From positions 3,038,001 to 3,102,000 of the forward strand of contig NZ_CP033019.1 in the NCBI RefSeq assembly GCF_003667705.1: a stretch of 64,000 nucleotides of DNA, given 5' to 3'. A program made the translations under genes and the position numbers. How positions within the stretch are numbered: position 1 is the stretch's first letter; each line of letters starts with the position of its first letter. Below the pieces are notes generated by a model that saw only the letters and a list, made by a program, of their open reading frames with translations, did no database searches and was not told the DNA's origin. Below, in pieces: positions 27,702-36,213 of this stretch. Source of the stretch: Janthinobacterium agaricidamnosum. GTDB lineage: Bacteria; Pseudomonadota; Gammaproteobacteria; Burkholderiales; Burkholderiaceae_D.

Positions 27702-28232
27702 TCAATGCTGCAGTTGCTTGTACAGGATGGTGGTGGCGTCCAGCCGGTCGCCGGCCGGCGCCAGCGCATAGGCGGGGATGCAGCCCGCCACCACGTAGCC
27801 GAGCGACAAATACAGCGCTTGCGCATGGTCGCCGCTGCGCGTGTCCAGAGTCAGCAGGCTGCACGGCAGCTGCCGCGCCTGTTCTTCCAGCGCCCGCATC
27901 AACTGGCGGGCGATGCCATGCCGGCGGAAAGCGGGCGCGACCAGCAGCTTGCGCACTTCGGCCCGGTGCGCCTGGTTGGGATTGGTATCCCAATCCAACT
28001 GCACGGCGCCCGCCACCTTCCCTTCCACTTCGGCCACCAGCAGCAGGCGCACGCCGCGCGTCACGGCCGGCAAGACGTTATCCGTCCAGAACGCCTGGCT
28101 GGCCGCCGTATCGAACGGCAGGATAAAACCGATGCTGGCGCCGTCGTGCACGCAGTCTTGCAGCAAGGCGCCCAGTTCCGGCAGGCGTACAAGAATATCG
28201 GCGGGCAAAAAATGGCGTAGCGATGGGGACAT
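27702..28232 (-). CDS. GNAT-family N-acetyltransferase
   Basis: 176 residues from the ATG at 28232, chosen for the TGAGG site upstream. The acetyl-CoA binding motif A is AEVRKLLVAPAFRRHGIARQL, so the pyrophosphate loop is RRHGIA; motif B is LLTLDTRSGDHAQALYLSLGY. It should acetylate an amine on a small molecule or protein; the substrate is unknown. It starts 7 nt after the XRE-cupin regulator stops. Pairing a GNAT with an XRE-cupin regulator is common in small detoxification or metabolite operons. Confidence 0.88.
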   Translation of the reverse strand: MSPSLRHFLPADILVRLPELGALLQDCVHDGASIGFILPFDTAASQAFWTDNVLPAVTRGVRLLLVAEVEGKVAGAVQLDWDTNPNQAHRAEVRKLLVAPAFRRHGIARQLMRALEEQARQLPCSLLTLDTRSGDHAQALYLSLGYVVAGCIPAYALAPAGDRLDATTILYKQLQH

Positions 28233-28239
28233 ATCAACC

Positions 28240-28812
28240 TCAGACGATGAACAAAAAATAGCGGGCACCGCTGTCCGGCGGGGTCGTAAACGCGCTGGCG
28301 CCATGCAACTGGTAGCGCAGGCAATCGCCGGGCAGCAAAGCGTGGGAGCGGCCGTCGACCGTCACGTTGAGCTTGCCGTCCTGCAGCAACAGATGGTGTT
28401 CCATGCCGGGCCGGGGCGAGGCGGCATAGCTGATCGTCACGCCCGCGCCGAGCTCGCATTCGAGCGCTTCGCCGGCCAGCGCGCGCGACGGGGGCGAGAC
28501 GGAACGGCGGACAAAGCCCGTGTCCGCGTCCGTCCACACGCTTTGCTCAGCCCGCCGCAGCAGGGGCGGAAAATCGTCCTCTACCATGCGCAGCAGGCGC
28601 GACATGGCCAGGCCATACGCGGCGCACAGCTTGCCCAGCACGGCTGTCGTCGGACTGACTTCGCCATTTTCCAGGCGCGACAGGGTGGCGCGGCTGACCT
28701 GGCTGGCACTGGCCAGCTGGTCCAGCGACCAGCTCCGCTCCACGCGCAACTGTTTTAATCGCGCGGCCAGGCGCTGTTCCGTCTCGTTATCTGTGAGCGT
28801 TGAATTTTCCAT
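28240..28812 (-). CDS. XRE-family regulator with cupin domain
   Basis: 190 residues from the ATG at 28812. The N-terminal helix-turn-helix (about 16-70) contains WSLDQLASASQVSRATLSRLE and NGEVSPT. The C-terminal cupin (~110-188) with PGMEHHLLLQDGKLNVTVDG probably binds a small effector. It is the first gene of a pair with the GNAT enzyme and likely regulates it. The start codon lies inside a long inverted repeat (28805-28841), suggesting autoregulation or translational control. Confidence 0.87.
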   Translation of the reverse strand: MENSTLTDNETEQRLAARLKQLRVERSWSLDQLASASQVSRATLSRLENGEVSPTTAVLGKLCAAYGLAMSRLLRMVEDDFPPLLRRAEQSVWTDADTGFVRRSVSPPSRALAGEALECELGAGVTISYAASPRPGMEHHLLLQDGKLNVTVDGRSHALLPGDCLRYQLHGASAFTTPPDSGARYFLFIV

Positions 28813-28841
28813 ATGTGGGAATTTATCCCTTATATGGAAAA
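28805..28841 (-). promoter_or_regulatory. Inverted repeat covering the XRE-cupin start codon
   Basis: Arms TTTTCCATAT (28805-28814) and ATATGGAAAA (28832-28841) are perfect complements; inside them GGGA (28817-28820) pairs with TCCC (28826-28829) around an ATTTA loop. On the mRNA the ATG and the only SD-like AAGGGA are both in the stem. It may be an operator or an RNA switch that hides the start. Confidence 0.5.
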
Positions 28842-28844
28842 CAG

Positions 28845-29744
28845 TCAAGCCATGCGCGAGGCGTGGCGGCACAGTTCCAAAAATCCTGTCAAACGGGGCG
28901 AGAGGATCTTTTTGGCTTGGCGGATCAGATAGAAATTGCGCTCCAGGGGCGGCAGCATGGTTTCCAGCTCGACCAGTTGGCCGCTGGCCAGCAAATCGGC
29001 CACGACGACCCGCGACAGGCAGGCGATGCCGAGACCGGCCGCCGCGCCATATTTGATGGCTTCCGAGTTGCTGAATTCGCCTGCGGCGCGCAGATAATGC
29101 AGATACGGCACCAGCGCCTGCTCCACGGCTTCGCGCGTGCCCGAGCCCGCCTCGCGCAGCAGCCAGCCCGCCTGGTTCAGCTCCGCAAAGCTGAGCAAAT
29201 GGCGCAGCTGCGCCAGCGGGTGCGTGGGCGCGGCCACGATCAGCATCTGGTCCGTCAGCCACGGTTCCACCAGCAGGCCCGCCTCATGGCACGGCCCTTC
29301 GATCAGGCCGATATCGACACGGAACTCCGCCACGGCGGCGGCGATGTCGGCCGTGTTGGCAATCGTCACCTGCGGGATGCTGCGCCCGTACTGCTGCGCC
29401 GCCTGGGCCAGGATCTGCGGCAACAGATAGATGCCTATCGTCGTGCTGGCGCCGATCTGCAGGCTGACGGGCACGGACGGGTCGGCGCCCGCGAACTGGC
29501 GCTCGATGCTGGCGGCCGCGTCGCGCATCTGCCGCGCCTGCGGCAACAGCAGGCGGCCATTGTCGTTGAGCAGCAATCGCTTGCCCACGCGGTCGAACAG
29601 TTGCGCGCCCAACAAGGTTTCCAGCTCGTTCAGGGCCGCGCTGGCGGCCGATTGCGACAGCGCAATCAGTTCGCCGGCCGCGCTGGTGCTGCCCGTGTCC
29701 GCCACGGCCAGGAAGATCTGCAGTTGCCGCAACGTAAGCGCCAT
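28845..29744 (-). CDS. LysR-family regulator, YeiE/CysB-like group
   Basis: 299 residues. The N-terminal winged helix is LTLRQLQIFLAVADTGSTSAAGE and continues LSQSAASAALNELE. The co-inducer domain (90-295) contains REAGSGTREAVEQAL, typical of the CbbR/YeiE/CysL subgroup. It is divergent from the yeiH-like gene, with 107 nt between the starts; LysR proteins usually control the divergent neighbour. In enterobacteria YeiE governs yeiH and sulfite stress, so the same link is likely here. Confidence 0.87.
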   Translation of the reverse strand: MALTLRQLQIFLAVADTGSTSAAGELIALSQSAASAALNELETLLGAQLFDRVGKRLLLNDNGRLLLPQARQMRDAAASIERQFAGADPSVPVSLQIGASTTIGIYLLPQILAQAAQQYGRSIPQVTIANTADIAAAVAEFRVDIGLIEGPCHEAGLLVEPWLTDQMLIVAAPTHPLAQLRHLLSFAELNQAGWLLREAGSGTREAVEQALVPYLHYLRAAGEFSNSEAIKYGAAAGLGIACLSRVVVADLLASGQLVELETMLPPLERNFYLIRQAKKILSPRLTGFLELCRHASRMA

Positions 29745-29851
29745 CCAATATACTCACTCAATAGGTTAAACATACAAAAACAATCCGTTTTACCACTTAT
29801 TCAGCGAACTGTACAGTCATGCCATACGAACCAAGAACCATGGAGTACGGC

Positions 29852-30928
29852 ATGTCTTCCCTCTCAACAAGCAACACAACAAGTTTCAGCGACCGCTATG
29901 GCCGCCTCCTGCCCGGCCTGCTGCTGAGCGGCGTGATCGCCTGGGGCGCCATTGCGCTGGGCAAGCTGGAATGGATGCAAAGCCACGGCATGAGCGCCCT
30001 GACCTTGGCCATCATGCTGGGCATTGTGCTGGGCAACAGCGTGTATGGCAGCCTGGCGCCCACGTGCGGCGCCGGCGTGGCCTTTTCCAAGCAGACGTTA
30101 TTGCGTCTTGGCATCATCCTGTATGGCTTCCGTTTGACATTCCAGGATATCGGCCAGGTGGGCCTGGCCGGCATCGCCATCGACGCGCTGGTGCTGGCGT
30201 CCACGTTTGGCCTGGCCATGTTCCTGGGCACCAGGGTGTTCAAGCTGGAACGCAACAGCGCCATCCTGATCGGCGCGGGCAGCTCGATCTGCGGCGCGGC
30301 AGCCGTGATGGCGACGGAGCCCGTCGTCAAGGGGCGCAGCGAGGACGTCACCGTCGCCGTCTCCACCGTCGTGGTGTTCGGCACCATCGCCATCTTTTTG
30401 TACCCCGTGCTGTACCAGCTGAATCAAGGCTGGCAAGTGCTGGGCGCCACGCCCACGGCCTTCGGCGTGTACATCGGTTCGACCGTGCATGAAGTGGCGC
30501 AAGTGGTGGCGGCCGGCAAGTCGATCGGGCAGGAGGCGGCGAATGCGGCTGTGATCGCCAAGATGGTGCGCGTAATGATGCTGGCGCCGTTCCTCGTCAT
30601 CCTGTCGGCCCTGCTGGCGCGCGGCAAGGCCAAAGATGGCGGCCACGACAAGGCGGCCAAGCTGGCCATCCCCTGGTTTGCCTTCATTTTTATTGCCGTG
30701 GTGGCCTTCAATTCGCTGGGCCTGTTGCCAACGGGCACAGTGGCCACCATCACCGACATCGACACGGCCCTGCTGGCCATGGCCATGGCGGCCCTGGGCT
30801 TGACGACGCACATGTCGGCCATCCGCCGCGCCGGCATCAAGCCCCTGCTGCTGGCCGGCCTGCTGTTCTGCTGGCTGATCGCCGGCGGCGCCGCCATCAA
30901 CCATGTGGTCGCCAGCCTGTTCGCCTGA
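29852..30928 (+). CDS. yeiH: YeiH/UPF0324 family putative sulfate/sulfite exporter
   Basis: 358 residues from the ATG at 29852 (GGAG six nt upstream; an earlier in-frame start at 29819 lacks a site). About ten membrane segments, with conserved LRLGIILYGFRLTFQDIG, GAGSSICGAAAVMATEPVVK and YIGSTVHEVAQVVAAG, mark the family. Members are annotated as putative sulfate exporters and depend on YeiE-type LysR proteins. The divergent LysR gene supports this. It is monocistronic. Confidence 0.87.
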   Translation: MSSLSTSNTTSFSDRYGRLLPGLLLSGVIAWGAIALGKLEWMQSHGMSALTLAIMLGIVLGNSVYGSLAPTCGAGVAFSKQTLLRLGIILYGFRLTFQDIGQVGLAGIAIDALVLASTFGLAMFLGTRVFKLERNSAILIGAGSSICGAAAVMATEPVVKGRSEDVTVAVSTVVVFGTIAIFLYPVLYQLNQGWQVLGATPTAFGVYIGSTVHEVAQVVAAGKSIGQEAANAAVIAKMVRVMMLAPFLVILSALLARGKAKDGGHDKAAKLAIPWFAFIFIAVVAFNSLGLLPTGTVATITDIDTALLAMAMAALGLTTHMSAIRRAGIKPLLLAGLLFCWLIAGGAAINHVVASLFA

Positions 30929-31034
30929 AGCAAAGCCTGATTCAGGCGGGGCCGCCGGCGCGGGAGCCGAAAACTTCGTACAATAGACGTGTTTTGACTT
31001 CCCAATCCGGCTTCGGCCCCACCCAGGAACATCC

Positions 31035-31676
31035 ATGCACCTCTCGAACTGGCTGCTTTTCTGCAGCGTCGCCCTGCTCGTCACGTTTTCTCCCGGCCCG
31101 GCCGTCTTGCTGGCCATCTCGAATGCCATCGCCGTCGGCCCCCGCCGCGCGATGATCAGCAGCATGGGCAATGGTTTTGGCTTGTTCATCATTTCCGGCG
31201 TGGCCATGGCCGGCATGGGCGTCGTGCTGGCCACCTCGGCCACGGCCTTCATGCTGCTGAAACTGGCCGGCGCCCTGTATCTGGTGTTCCTGGGCATCAA
31301 GCAATGGCGCAGCAAGACCAGCGTCGTGGCCGATGCGCCCGTGGTGCAAGGCGCGGCGAATCCAAATTCATTCTGGAAACTCTTCCGCCAGGGCTTGACG
31401 GTCGCGCTGACCAATCCGAAAGCCATCCTGTTCTTTTCGGCCCTGTTCCCTCAATTCATCACGCCGGGCGAGCCGGTGGCCATCCAGTTCACCGTGCTGA
31501 CGACCTCGTTCGTCGCCTGCGCCATGCTGGCCCATCTGTTCTATGCCAACCTGGCGCGCCTGCTGAAAACCCAGCTGGCAACGCCGGGCCGCGCCAAGCT
31601 GTTCAACCGCATCACGGGCGGCGCCTTCGTGCTGCTGGGCCTGAGCTTGCTGCGCCTGCGCAGCAAGGCAGCATAA
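31035..31676 (+). CDS. LysE/RhtB-family amino-acid exporter
   Basis: 213 residues with six membrane segments. The family motif LVTFSPGPAVLLAISNAIAVG is at the N-terminus, and GLTVALTNPKAILFFSALFPQF follows. It should export amino acids or related metabolites across the inner membrane. It stands alone, 107 nt after yeiH, and ends three nt before the convergent hydrolase gene. The substrate cannot be deduced. Confidence 0.88.
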   Translation: MHLSNWLLFCSVALLVTFSPGPAVLLAISNAIAVGPRRAMISSMGNGFGLFIISGVAMAGMGVVLATSATAFMLLKLAGALYLVFLGIKQWRSKTSVVADAPVVQGAANPNSFWKLFRQGLTVALTNPKAILFFSALFPQFITPGEPVAIQFTVLTTSFVACAMLAHLFYANLARLLKTQLATPGRAKLFNRITGGAFVLLGLSLLRLRSKAA

Positions 31677-31678
31677 GG

Positions 31679-32443
31679 TCACTGCGCCGATAGAAACGCC
31701 TCGATGCTGGCCGCCAGGGCCAGCGGCGCTTCATTCATCGGATAGTGTCCCGCATTACCCAGCACCTCCAGCCGGGCTTGCGGGTACCACGCCAGATACG
31801 TGCGGCGCATCAAGTCCGCATCAAAGCGGGGGTCGTGTTCCCCCACCAGCGCCAGCAAGGGCAGTTTCGACGCCGTTGCCTGCACTTCGCCGCTGAAATC
31901 CGTCCCGCTCCACGCGAGGAAATAGGCGGCAAACGCGGCCTGATCCGCACTTTCCCACGAGTACTGCGCCTTCCAGTCCAGCCAGCTTGCAGGCAAGCGC
32001 CCGCCCGTGCTGCGATCGATGATGGCGCGCCGCGCATCGATGTTCGCGCTGGCATCGAGAAACAGTTGCCGGGCCGGCCCCTGCAGCGCCACGCCGCAGC
32101 TGGGCACGGGCGCCACGGCCACCAGCTTGCGCAAACGCAAGGGCGCCAGCAAGGCCAGCCGTTCCAGCGCCATGCCGCCCATGGAGTGACCGACCACGCT
32201 GAATGTGGCAAAGCCCAGCGCATCGGCCAAGGCCAGTGCGTCACGGGCGACCTCTTCCATCGAATACTCGCCCGCCGCGCCACGCATGCCGCCATAGCCG
32301 CGATTGTCCATGAAGACGTAGCTGAAGGCGCCGCCATCGAGGGCCGTTTCCATGGGCGCGAACGCGTGCGCGTCGCCAAACCAGCCGTGCAGGACGATGA
32401 CGGCGTGGGGGCCATGGCCCACGCGATGATAGGTATTGTGCAT
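31679..32443 (-). CDS. Alpha/beta hydrolase
   Basis: 254 residues from the ATG at 32443, with AAGGA seven nt upstream. The oxyanion segment is VIVLHGWFGDAHAF, the nucleophile elbow VVGHSMGG (Ser), the acid lies in ALVGEHDPRFD, and the final His in GNAGHYPMNE, so the catalytic triad is complete. It resembles small-ester or lactone hydrolases. It is divergent from an AraC regulator (90 nt), which probably regulates it. Confidence 0.88.
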   Translation of the reverse strand: MHNTYHRVGHGPHAVIVLHGWFGDAHAFAPMETALDGGAFSYVFMDNRGYGGMRGAAGEYSMEEVARDALALADALGFATFSVVGHSMGGMALERLALLAPLRLRKLVAVAPVPSCGVALQGPARQLFLDASANIDARRAIIDRSTGGRLPASWLDWKAQYSWESADQAAFAAYFLAWSGTDFSGEVQATASKLPLLALVGEHDPRFDADLMRRTYLAWYPQARLEVLGNAGHYPMNEAPLALAASIEAFLSAQ

Positions 32444-32533
32444 ATATGCATCCTTGAAGGAAAAGTCTGCATGGTAATGGCACAGGCAACGGCCCGCCTT
32501 CGATGCCAGGTCAAATACTGTAGAGTACGGGCC

Positions 32534-33292
32534 ATGGATGATTTTTATACGGAAGTGCCGCGAACACTGATCGCCATCGCGCGCGACTATGCTACCGGCG
32601 AGATATTTCCCAGCCACAGCCATGCGCGCGGGCAATTCGCGTATGCGGCGCGCGGCGTCATCAGCGTGCACACGCCGCAGGGCAACTGGCTGGTGCCTCC
32701 GCAACGCGCTTGCTGGGTACCGGCCGGACTCGTCCACGGCATGCGCATGCATGGCGCCGTCACCATGCACAATGTGTTTGTCGATCCGCACGCCATCGCC
32801 GGCATGGATTTGCCGCCCGATTGCCAGGTGCTCGATGCCACGCCGCTGCTGCGCCAGTTGCTGGCCGAAGCCGTGACCGTGGAAGCCTTGTATGTGCAAG
32901 CGTCGCGCGCCGGACGGTTGATGGCCTTGCTGCTCGACGAGATCGCCGCTGCCAATCCCCTGCCCCTGAGCGCGCCCCTGCCGCAGGACGCCAGGCTGGC
33001 GCGGCTGTGCATGGAATTGCTCGAACAGCCCAGCCTGGACAGCAGCCTCGACGCGATGGCGGCGCGGGCAGGCATGAGCCGGCGCACGTTTACGCGGCAA
33101 TTCCGCGCCCAGACGGGGCTGCCCTTTGCCCAATGGCGCCAGCAAGCGTGCCTGCTGGCCGCCATCACGCGGCTGGCCGAAGGACAAGCCGTTACCCGCG
33201 TGGCGCTCGATCTCGGTTATGCCAGCCCCAGCGCTTTTACGGCCGCCTTCCGCCGCGTGCTGGGCCGGGCGCCCAGCGACTATTTAGCTTAG
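32534..33292 (+). CDS. AraC-family regulator with N-terminal cupin
   Basis: 252 residues from the ATG at 32534. The cupin (HSHARGQFAYAARGVISVHTP, about 25-100) is the NimR/YdiP kind. The C-terminal HTH_18 has two helix pairs: LDAMAARAGMSRRTFTRQF, and RVALDLGYASPSAFTAAFRR with the family signature. It probably senses a small hydrophobic or aromatic compound and controls the divergent hydrolase gene. Its stop overlaps the convergent CAT-like gene by 4 nt. Confidence 0.87.
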   Translation: MDDFYTEVPRTLIAIARDYATGEIFPSHSHARGQFAYAARGVISVHTPQGNWLVPPQRACWVPAGLVHGMRMHGAVTMHNVFVDPHAIAGMDLPPDCQVLDATPLLRQLLAEAVTVEALYVQASRAGRLMALLLDEIAAANPLPLSAPLPQDARLARLCMELLEQPSLDSSLDAMAARAGMSRRTFTRQFRAQTGLPFAQWRQQACLLAAITRLAEGQAVTRVALDLGYASPSAFTAAFRRVLGRAPSDYLA

Positions 33293-33930
33293 GCAATCAT
33301 GGCGGCGATGCGCTGTGCCAGCGCCTGCGCCAGTTTCTGCACATGGTAGCCATCGACAAAGCCGTGATGGGCCTGCGCCGAAAACGGTATCCGCATGCGG
33401 CCATCGTCCTGCGGCGGGCCGAATTTGCCCCAGGTAAAGGTCGGGATGTCCGCGTCGCGGTGGCGGCAGACCGGGTGCTCGATGGCCGCCAGCTCCAGCC
33501 ATGGCAAACAGGTGATGAAGATATTGTTGCGCTGCTCCCGCTCGCTTTGTCCCTCGCCCGTGTTGATCAGCGCGGTGCTCGCTTCCGCGAGGCGCTTGGC
33601 TTCCAGGCTGCGTTCGATGAAGAGATAGAGCTGGTCCGTCATGATGAAACGCGTATAGTTGAGGTTCTCGTCGCCGTTGATGACGGTGTAGGACGCGGGA
33701 AAATCGTCGATACGGATCACTTCGCCCTGGCAGATGCGGTACATGAAATTATCGATGTCCTTGACCGTATTGAGCAGGCAAAACAGGAAAAAGTGAAACA
33801 CGGGAATGTTCCGTTCCTTGCACCAGGGCCGGAAATCGGGCACGTCGAGCTGGAAATTGATGTTGACGAGGGGATTGTCAAACGCGCGGAACAAATCGTA
33901 GCGGTCGCGCCGCTTTTCAAAATTTTTCAT
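33289..33930 (-). CDS. Chloramphenicol acetyltransferase-like protein (type A fold)
   Basis: 213 residues, the normal length of a CatA trimer subunit. The catalytic His motif is intact: QAHHGFVDGYHVQKLAQ, against HHxxxDG in known enzymes. Also typical are INFQLDVPDF near the start and TFTWGKFGPPQDDG before the active site. It could acetylate chloramphenicol or a related hydroxylated compound with acetyl-CoA; chromosomal relatives often have unknown substrates. No regulator or mobile element is attached. Confidence 0.85.
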   Translation of the reverse strand: MKNFEKRRDRYDLFRAFDNPLVNINFQLDVPDFRPWCKERNIPVFHFFLFCLLNTVKDIDNFMYRICQGEVIRIDDFPASYTVINGDENLNYTRFIMTDQLYLFIERSLEAKRLAEASTALINTGEGQSEREQRNNIFITCLPWLELAAIEHPVCRHRDADIPTFTWGKFGPPQDDGRMRIPFSAQAHHGFVDGYHVQKLAQALAQRIAAMIA

Positions 33931-33967
33931 GCGGCGAGTGTAGACGATGGAAGTGCTGGCGGGCAAG

Positions 33968-34357
33968 TCACGCCGCACCAGCGCCGCTGCCCGCCAAAAT
34001 CTCCCGGGCCGCCTCGGCCACGCCTTCTTCCAGCTCGGCAGCCGTTGGCGACAGGGCGAAGCGCTGCAATTGCCCGTCCACCGCGGTAGCGAGCCCGGGG
34101 GAATGGCGCACGATGCCCAGCAGAACAACATATTTCCATTGTTCATCGTCGCTGGCCAGCACCGTCTTGAGATACGGAGCCAGGCGCGGACCGATGCCGG
34201 CCAGGTAAGGCAGGAGGACGGCGGCCACGGGCCAGTTGGCGTCCTGCACCCACTCGAGGATCTGCGGCATGGCGGGACGCAGTTCTTCCCAGCGCAAGGC
34301 GGTCAGGGCTTGCGCATTGTCCGTATCGTGTTTGTCGCGCGGCAATGGCAGACTCAT
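33968..34357 (-). CDS. DUF5071-domain protein
   Basis: 129 residues from the ATG at 34357 (AGGA eight nt upstream). LPRDKHDTDNAQALTALRW and ILEWVQDANWPVAAVLLPYL match DUF5071, an alpha-helical repeat-like domain found singly in many bacteria and sometimes among polymorphic-toxin immunity proteins. No toxin is next to it. The function is unknown. It begins 13 nt after the MFS gene ends, so the two are probably cotranscribed. Confidence 0.78.
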   Translation of the reverse strand: MSLPLPRDKHDTDNAQALTALRWEELRPAMPQILEWVQDANWPVAAVLLPYLAGIGPRLAPYLKTVLASDDEQWKYVVLLGIVRHSPGLATAVDGQLQRFALSPTAAELEEGVAEAAREILAGSGAGAA

Positions 34358-34370
34358 GCGAGGCATCCTG

Positions 34371-35591
34371 TCATGCGGCGCCGCCATGCGCCAGGCCCCG
34401 CTGCACCTTCCACGCCAGCGGCAAGGTCAGCAGCAATACGGCCGCCAGCGCCAGCAAGGCCGTGGGCACGCTCGTATGGTCGCCCAGCGCGCCGAACAGC
34501 ACGGGCGACAGCGCGCCGCCGCCGATGCTGCCCGTGTAGAACAGGGCAAACGCGTGCTCGCGCCTGCCGGACTCGGCCAGTTCCGGCACCACGCCGTACA
34601 GCACGGACGAGGTGCCGTTCAGCGCCAGCCCCAGCAGTGGCAGCATGGCCATGATGCCGGCCAGCGGCAGCCACAGGGCCGCGACGATCAGCAGCGAGGT
34701 CATCGATTCCGTCAGCCACACGGTCTTCATCATGCCGATGCGCGCGCCCAGGTAGCCGCACAGCAACTTGCCGAAGGCGCCGCCCACGAACAGCAGCGAC
34801 AAGGCCACGCCGATGCCGGCCGTGCCCGCGCCCTTGCTTTTCAGCAAGAACGGCAAGAAGGTGAGAAAACCCATCCGCACGGCGCTGTCCAGGGTGCCCG
34901 TTGCCAGCAGCGCGCGAAAGCTTGCTTTGGAGCCGCTGCCAGTGACGGGCTTGACCGCTTTCTTCTGACTGGCCTGGATCTCTTCCGGCTTCGGCAGCAA
35001 CCACCACAGCAAGCCGGCCGCCGCCAGGCCCAGCAAGCCCAGCAAGGAAACGCTCGCTTGCCAGCTGCATACGAGCAACAGCAAGCCCACCAGCGCGGGA
35101 ATCAGGGTCTTGCCGATATCGCCCGCAAAGTTGTAGTGCGACAGCGCTTCCTTCACGCCGCCGCCCGCCTCGTGCGTATCGGTGACGATGGACGAGGCCA
35201 GCGGATGCTGGGTGCTGGCGCCCAGGCCGCCCAGCAGCAAGGCGATCAGCAGCACGGCCAGGCCGCCCGCCTGCCCCGCGATCAGGTAGGCGACGCCGGC
35301 CAGCGCCGTGCCGCCCACCAGCATGCGCTCGCGCCCCCAGCGCCTGGCCAGGCGGCTGGCCAGCAGCTGAAATCCGGCCATCATGCCCGAGTAGGACCCG
35401 CGCAACAGGCCCACCATGGCGTAGCTGATGGCAAACTGCGCCTGCCAGATGGGCAGCAGCACATAGATCACGTCCGTCAAACCGTCATGCACGGCATGCG
35501 CGCTGCAGGCGGCGAACAGCGAGCGGCGCCGGATCGATTTATCGGAGGAAGGTGCTTCGGGAGACAACGCGGCAACGGACGGTTCGGTCAT
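34371..35591 (-). CDS. MFS transporter, fosmidomycin-resistance (Fsr)-like
   Basis: 406 residues with 12 predicted membrane segments. The opening SLFAACSAHAVHDGLTDVIYVLLP and QAQFAISYAMVGLLRGSYSGM are typical of Fsr-type drug/H+ antiporters. It should export a hydrophilic toxic compound or metabolite. It heads a short minus-strand unit with DUF5071 and, 37 nt further, the CAT-like gene; together these could be a resistance-like cassette, although none has been tested. Confidence 0.83.
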   Translation of the reverse strand: MTEPSVAALSPEAPSSDKSIRRRSLFAACSAHAVHDGLTDVIYVLLPIWQAQFAISYAMVGLLRGSYSGMMAGFQLLASRLARRWGRERMLVGGTALAGVAYLIAGQAGGLAVLLIALLLGGLGASTQHPLASSIVTDTHEAGGGVKEALSHYNFAGDIGKTLIPALVGLLLLVCSWQASVSLLGLLGLAAAGLLWWLLPKPEEIQASQKKAVKPVTGSGSKASFRALLATGTLDSAVRMGFLTFLPFLLKSKGAGTAGIGVALSLLFVGGAFGKLLCGYLGARIGMMKTVWLTESMTSLLIVAALWLPLAGIMAMLPLLGLALNGTSSVLYGVVPELAESGRREHAFALFYTGSIGGGALSPVLFGALGDHTSVPTALLALAAVLLLTLPLAWKVQRGLAHGGAA

Positions 35592-35725
35592 GACTGTGCA
35601 TGCGGGAAATCAGGAGGCGTCAAGCTTACACCAATTAGCAACTTCGCATCATGCGGCAGCATGGGTGAACGCTGGAAGACGCGCGCGGCCTGGCGCCATC
35701 GCGTTGACGGCGCCAGGCCCCTGCA

Positions 35726-36022
35726 CTACTTGGCCATCGCATCCTTGGCCATGCCATCCTTTTTCATTTCATCCTTTTTCATGCCGTCTTTCCCCATGGC
35801 ATCTTTTGCCATGCCATCCTTGGCCATGTGATCCTTTTTCATGTGTTTCTTGGCCATCGGCTTGTGCATGCCGTCCTTGTCCATCGCATCCTTGTGCATG
35901 GCGTCGGCCGAGGCAGGCTTGGCCATCGCGTCTTTCTGCATGGCGTCCTGGGCAAACGCGGCGCCCGACAGGAGGATGGCGGAAGCGATGATGGCGGCGA
36001 AGGTGGTGATGGTGGTTTTCAT
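35726..36022 (-). CDS. Pentapeptide MXKDX repeat protein
   Basis: 98 residues: a signal peptide (MKTTITTFAAIIASAILLSG to AAFAQ), then about 70 residues of tandem five-residue repeats of the form MxKDx (KDAMAK, KDGMHK, KDHMAK). Only Met, Lys, Asp, Ala and Gly dominate. This is the periplasmic MXKDX-repeat family; the function is unknown, and Met/Asp-rich repeats suggest metal binding or Met oxidation buffering. A methionine-sulfoxide-reductase-like oxidoreductase lies ~190 nt upstream on the same strand. Confidence 0.88.
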   Translation of the reverse strand: MKTTITTFAAIIASAILLSGAAFAQDAMQKDAMAKPASADAMHKDAMDKDGMHKPMAKKHMKKDHMAKDGMAKDAMGKDGMKKDEMKKDGMAKDAMAK

Positions 36023-36194
36023 GATATGTCCTTGTCTCAGTGTTAGATGGGCGAGATTGCCCGGTGGTAAAACTATTGCTGTGCTACAGGGTGCTGCTTG
36101 CTGCTGAACATAAGGAAGGCCGGGAGGTGGTCAGGGCCAGGCGCATTGCCGCAGGCAGTACGACTAGTACGACAAGGCAATGCAACGCCGCCCT

Positions 36195-36210
36195 GGCCGG
36201 CTCCCCGGCC
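36195..36210 (-). terminator. Hairpin just past the msrP-like stop
   Basis: GGCCGG (36195-36200) and CCGGCC (36205-36210) form a 6-bp stem with a 4-nt loop immediately after the stop codon at 36214. No U-tract follows on the minus strand, so its termination role is tentative. Confidence 0.35.
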
Positions 36211-36213
36211 TTT

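Noticed and set aside
36159..36175. Direct repeat AGTACGAC-T-AGTACGAC
   Set aside because: Only two short copies with no related copies elsewhere in the gap; could be chance.
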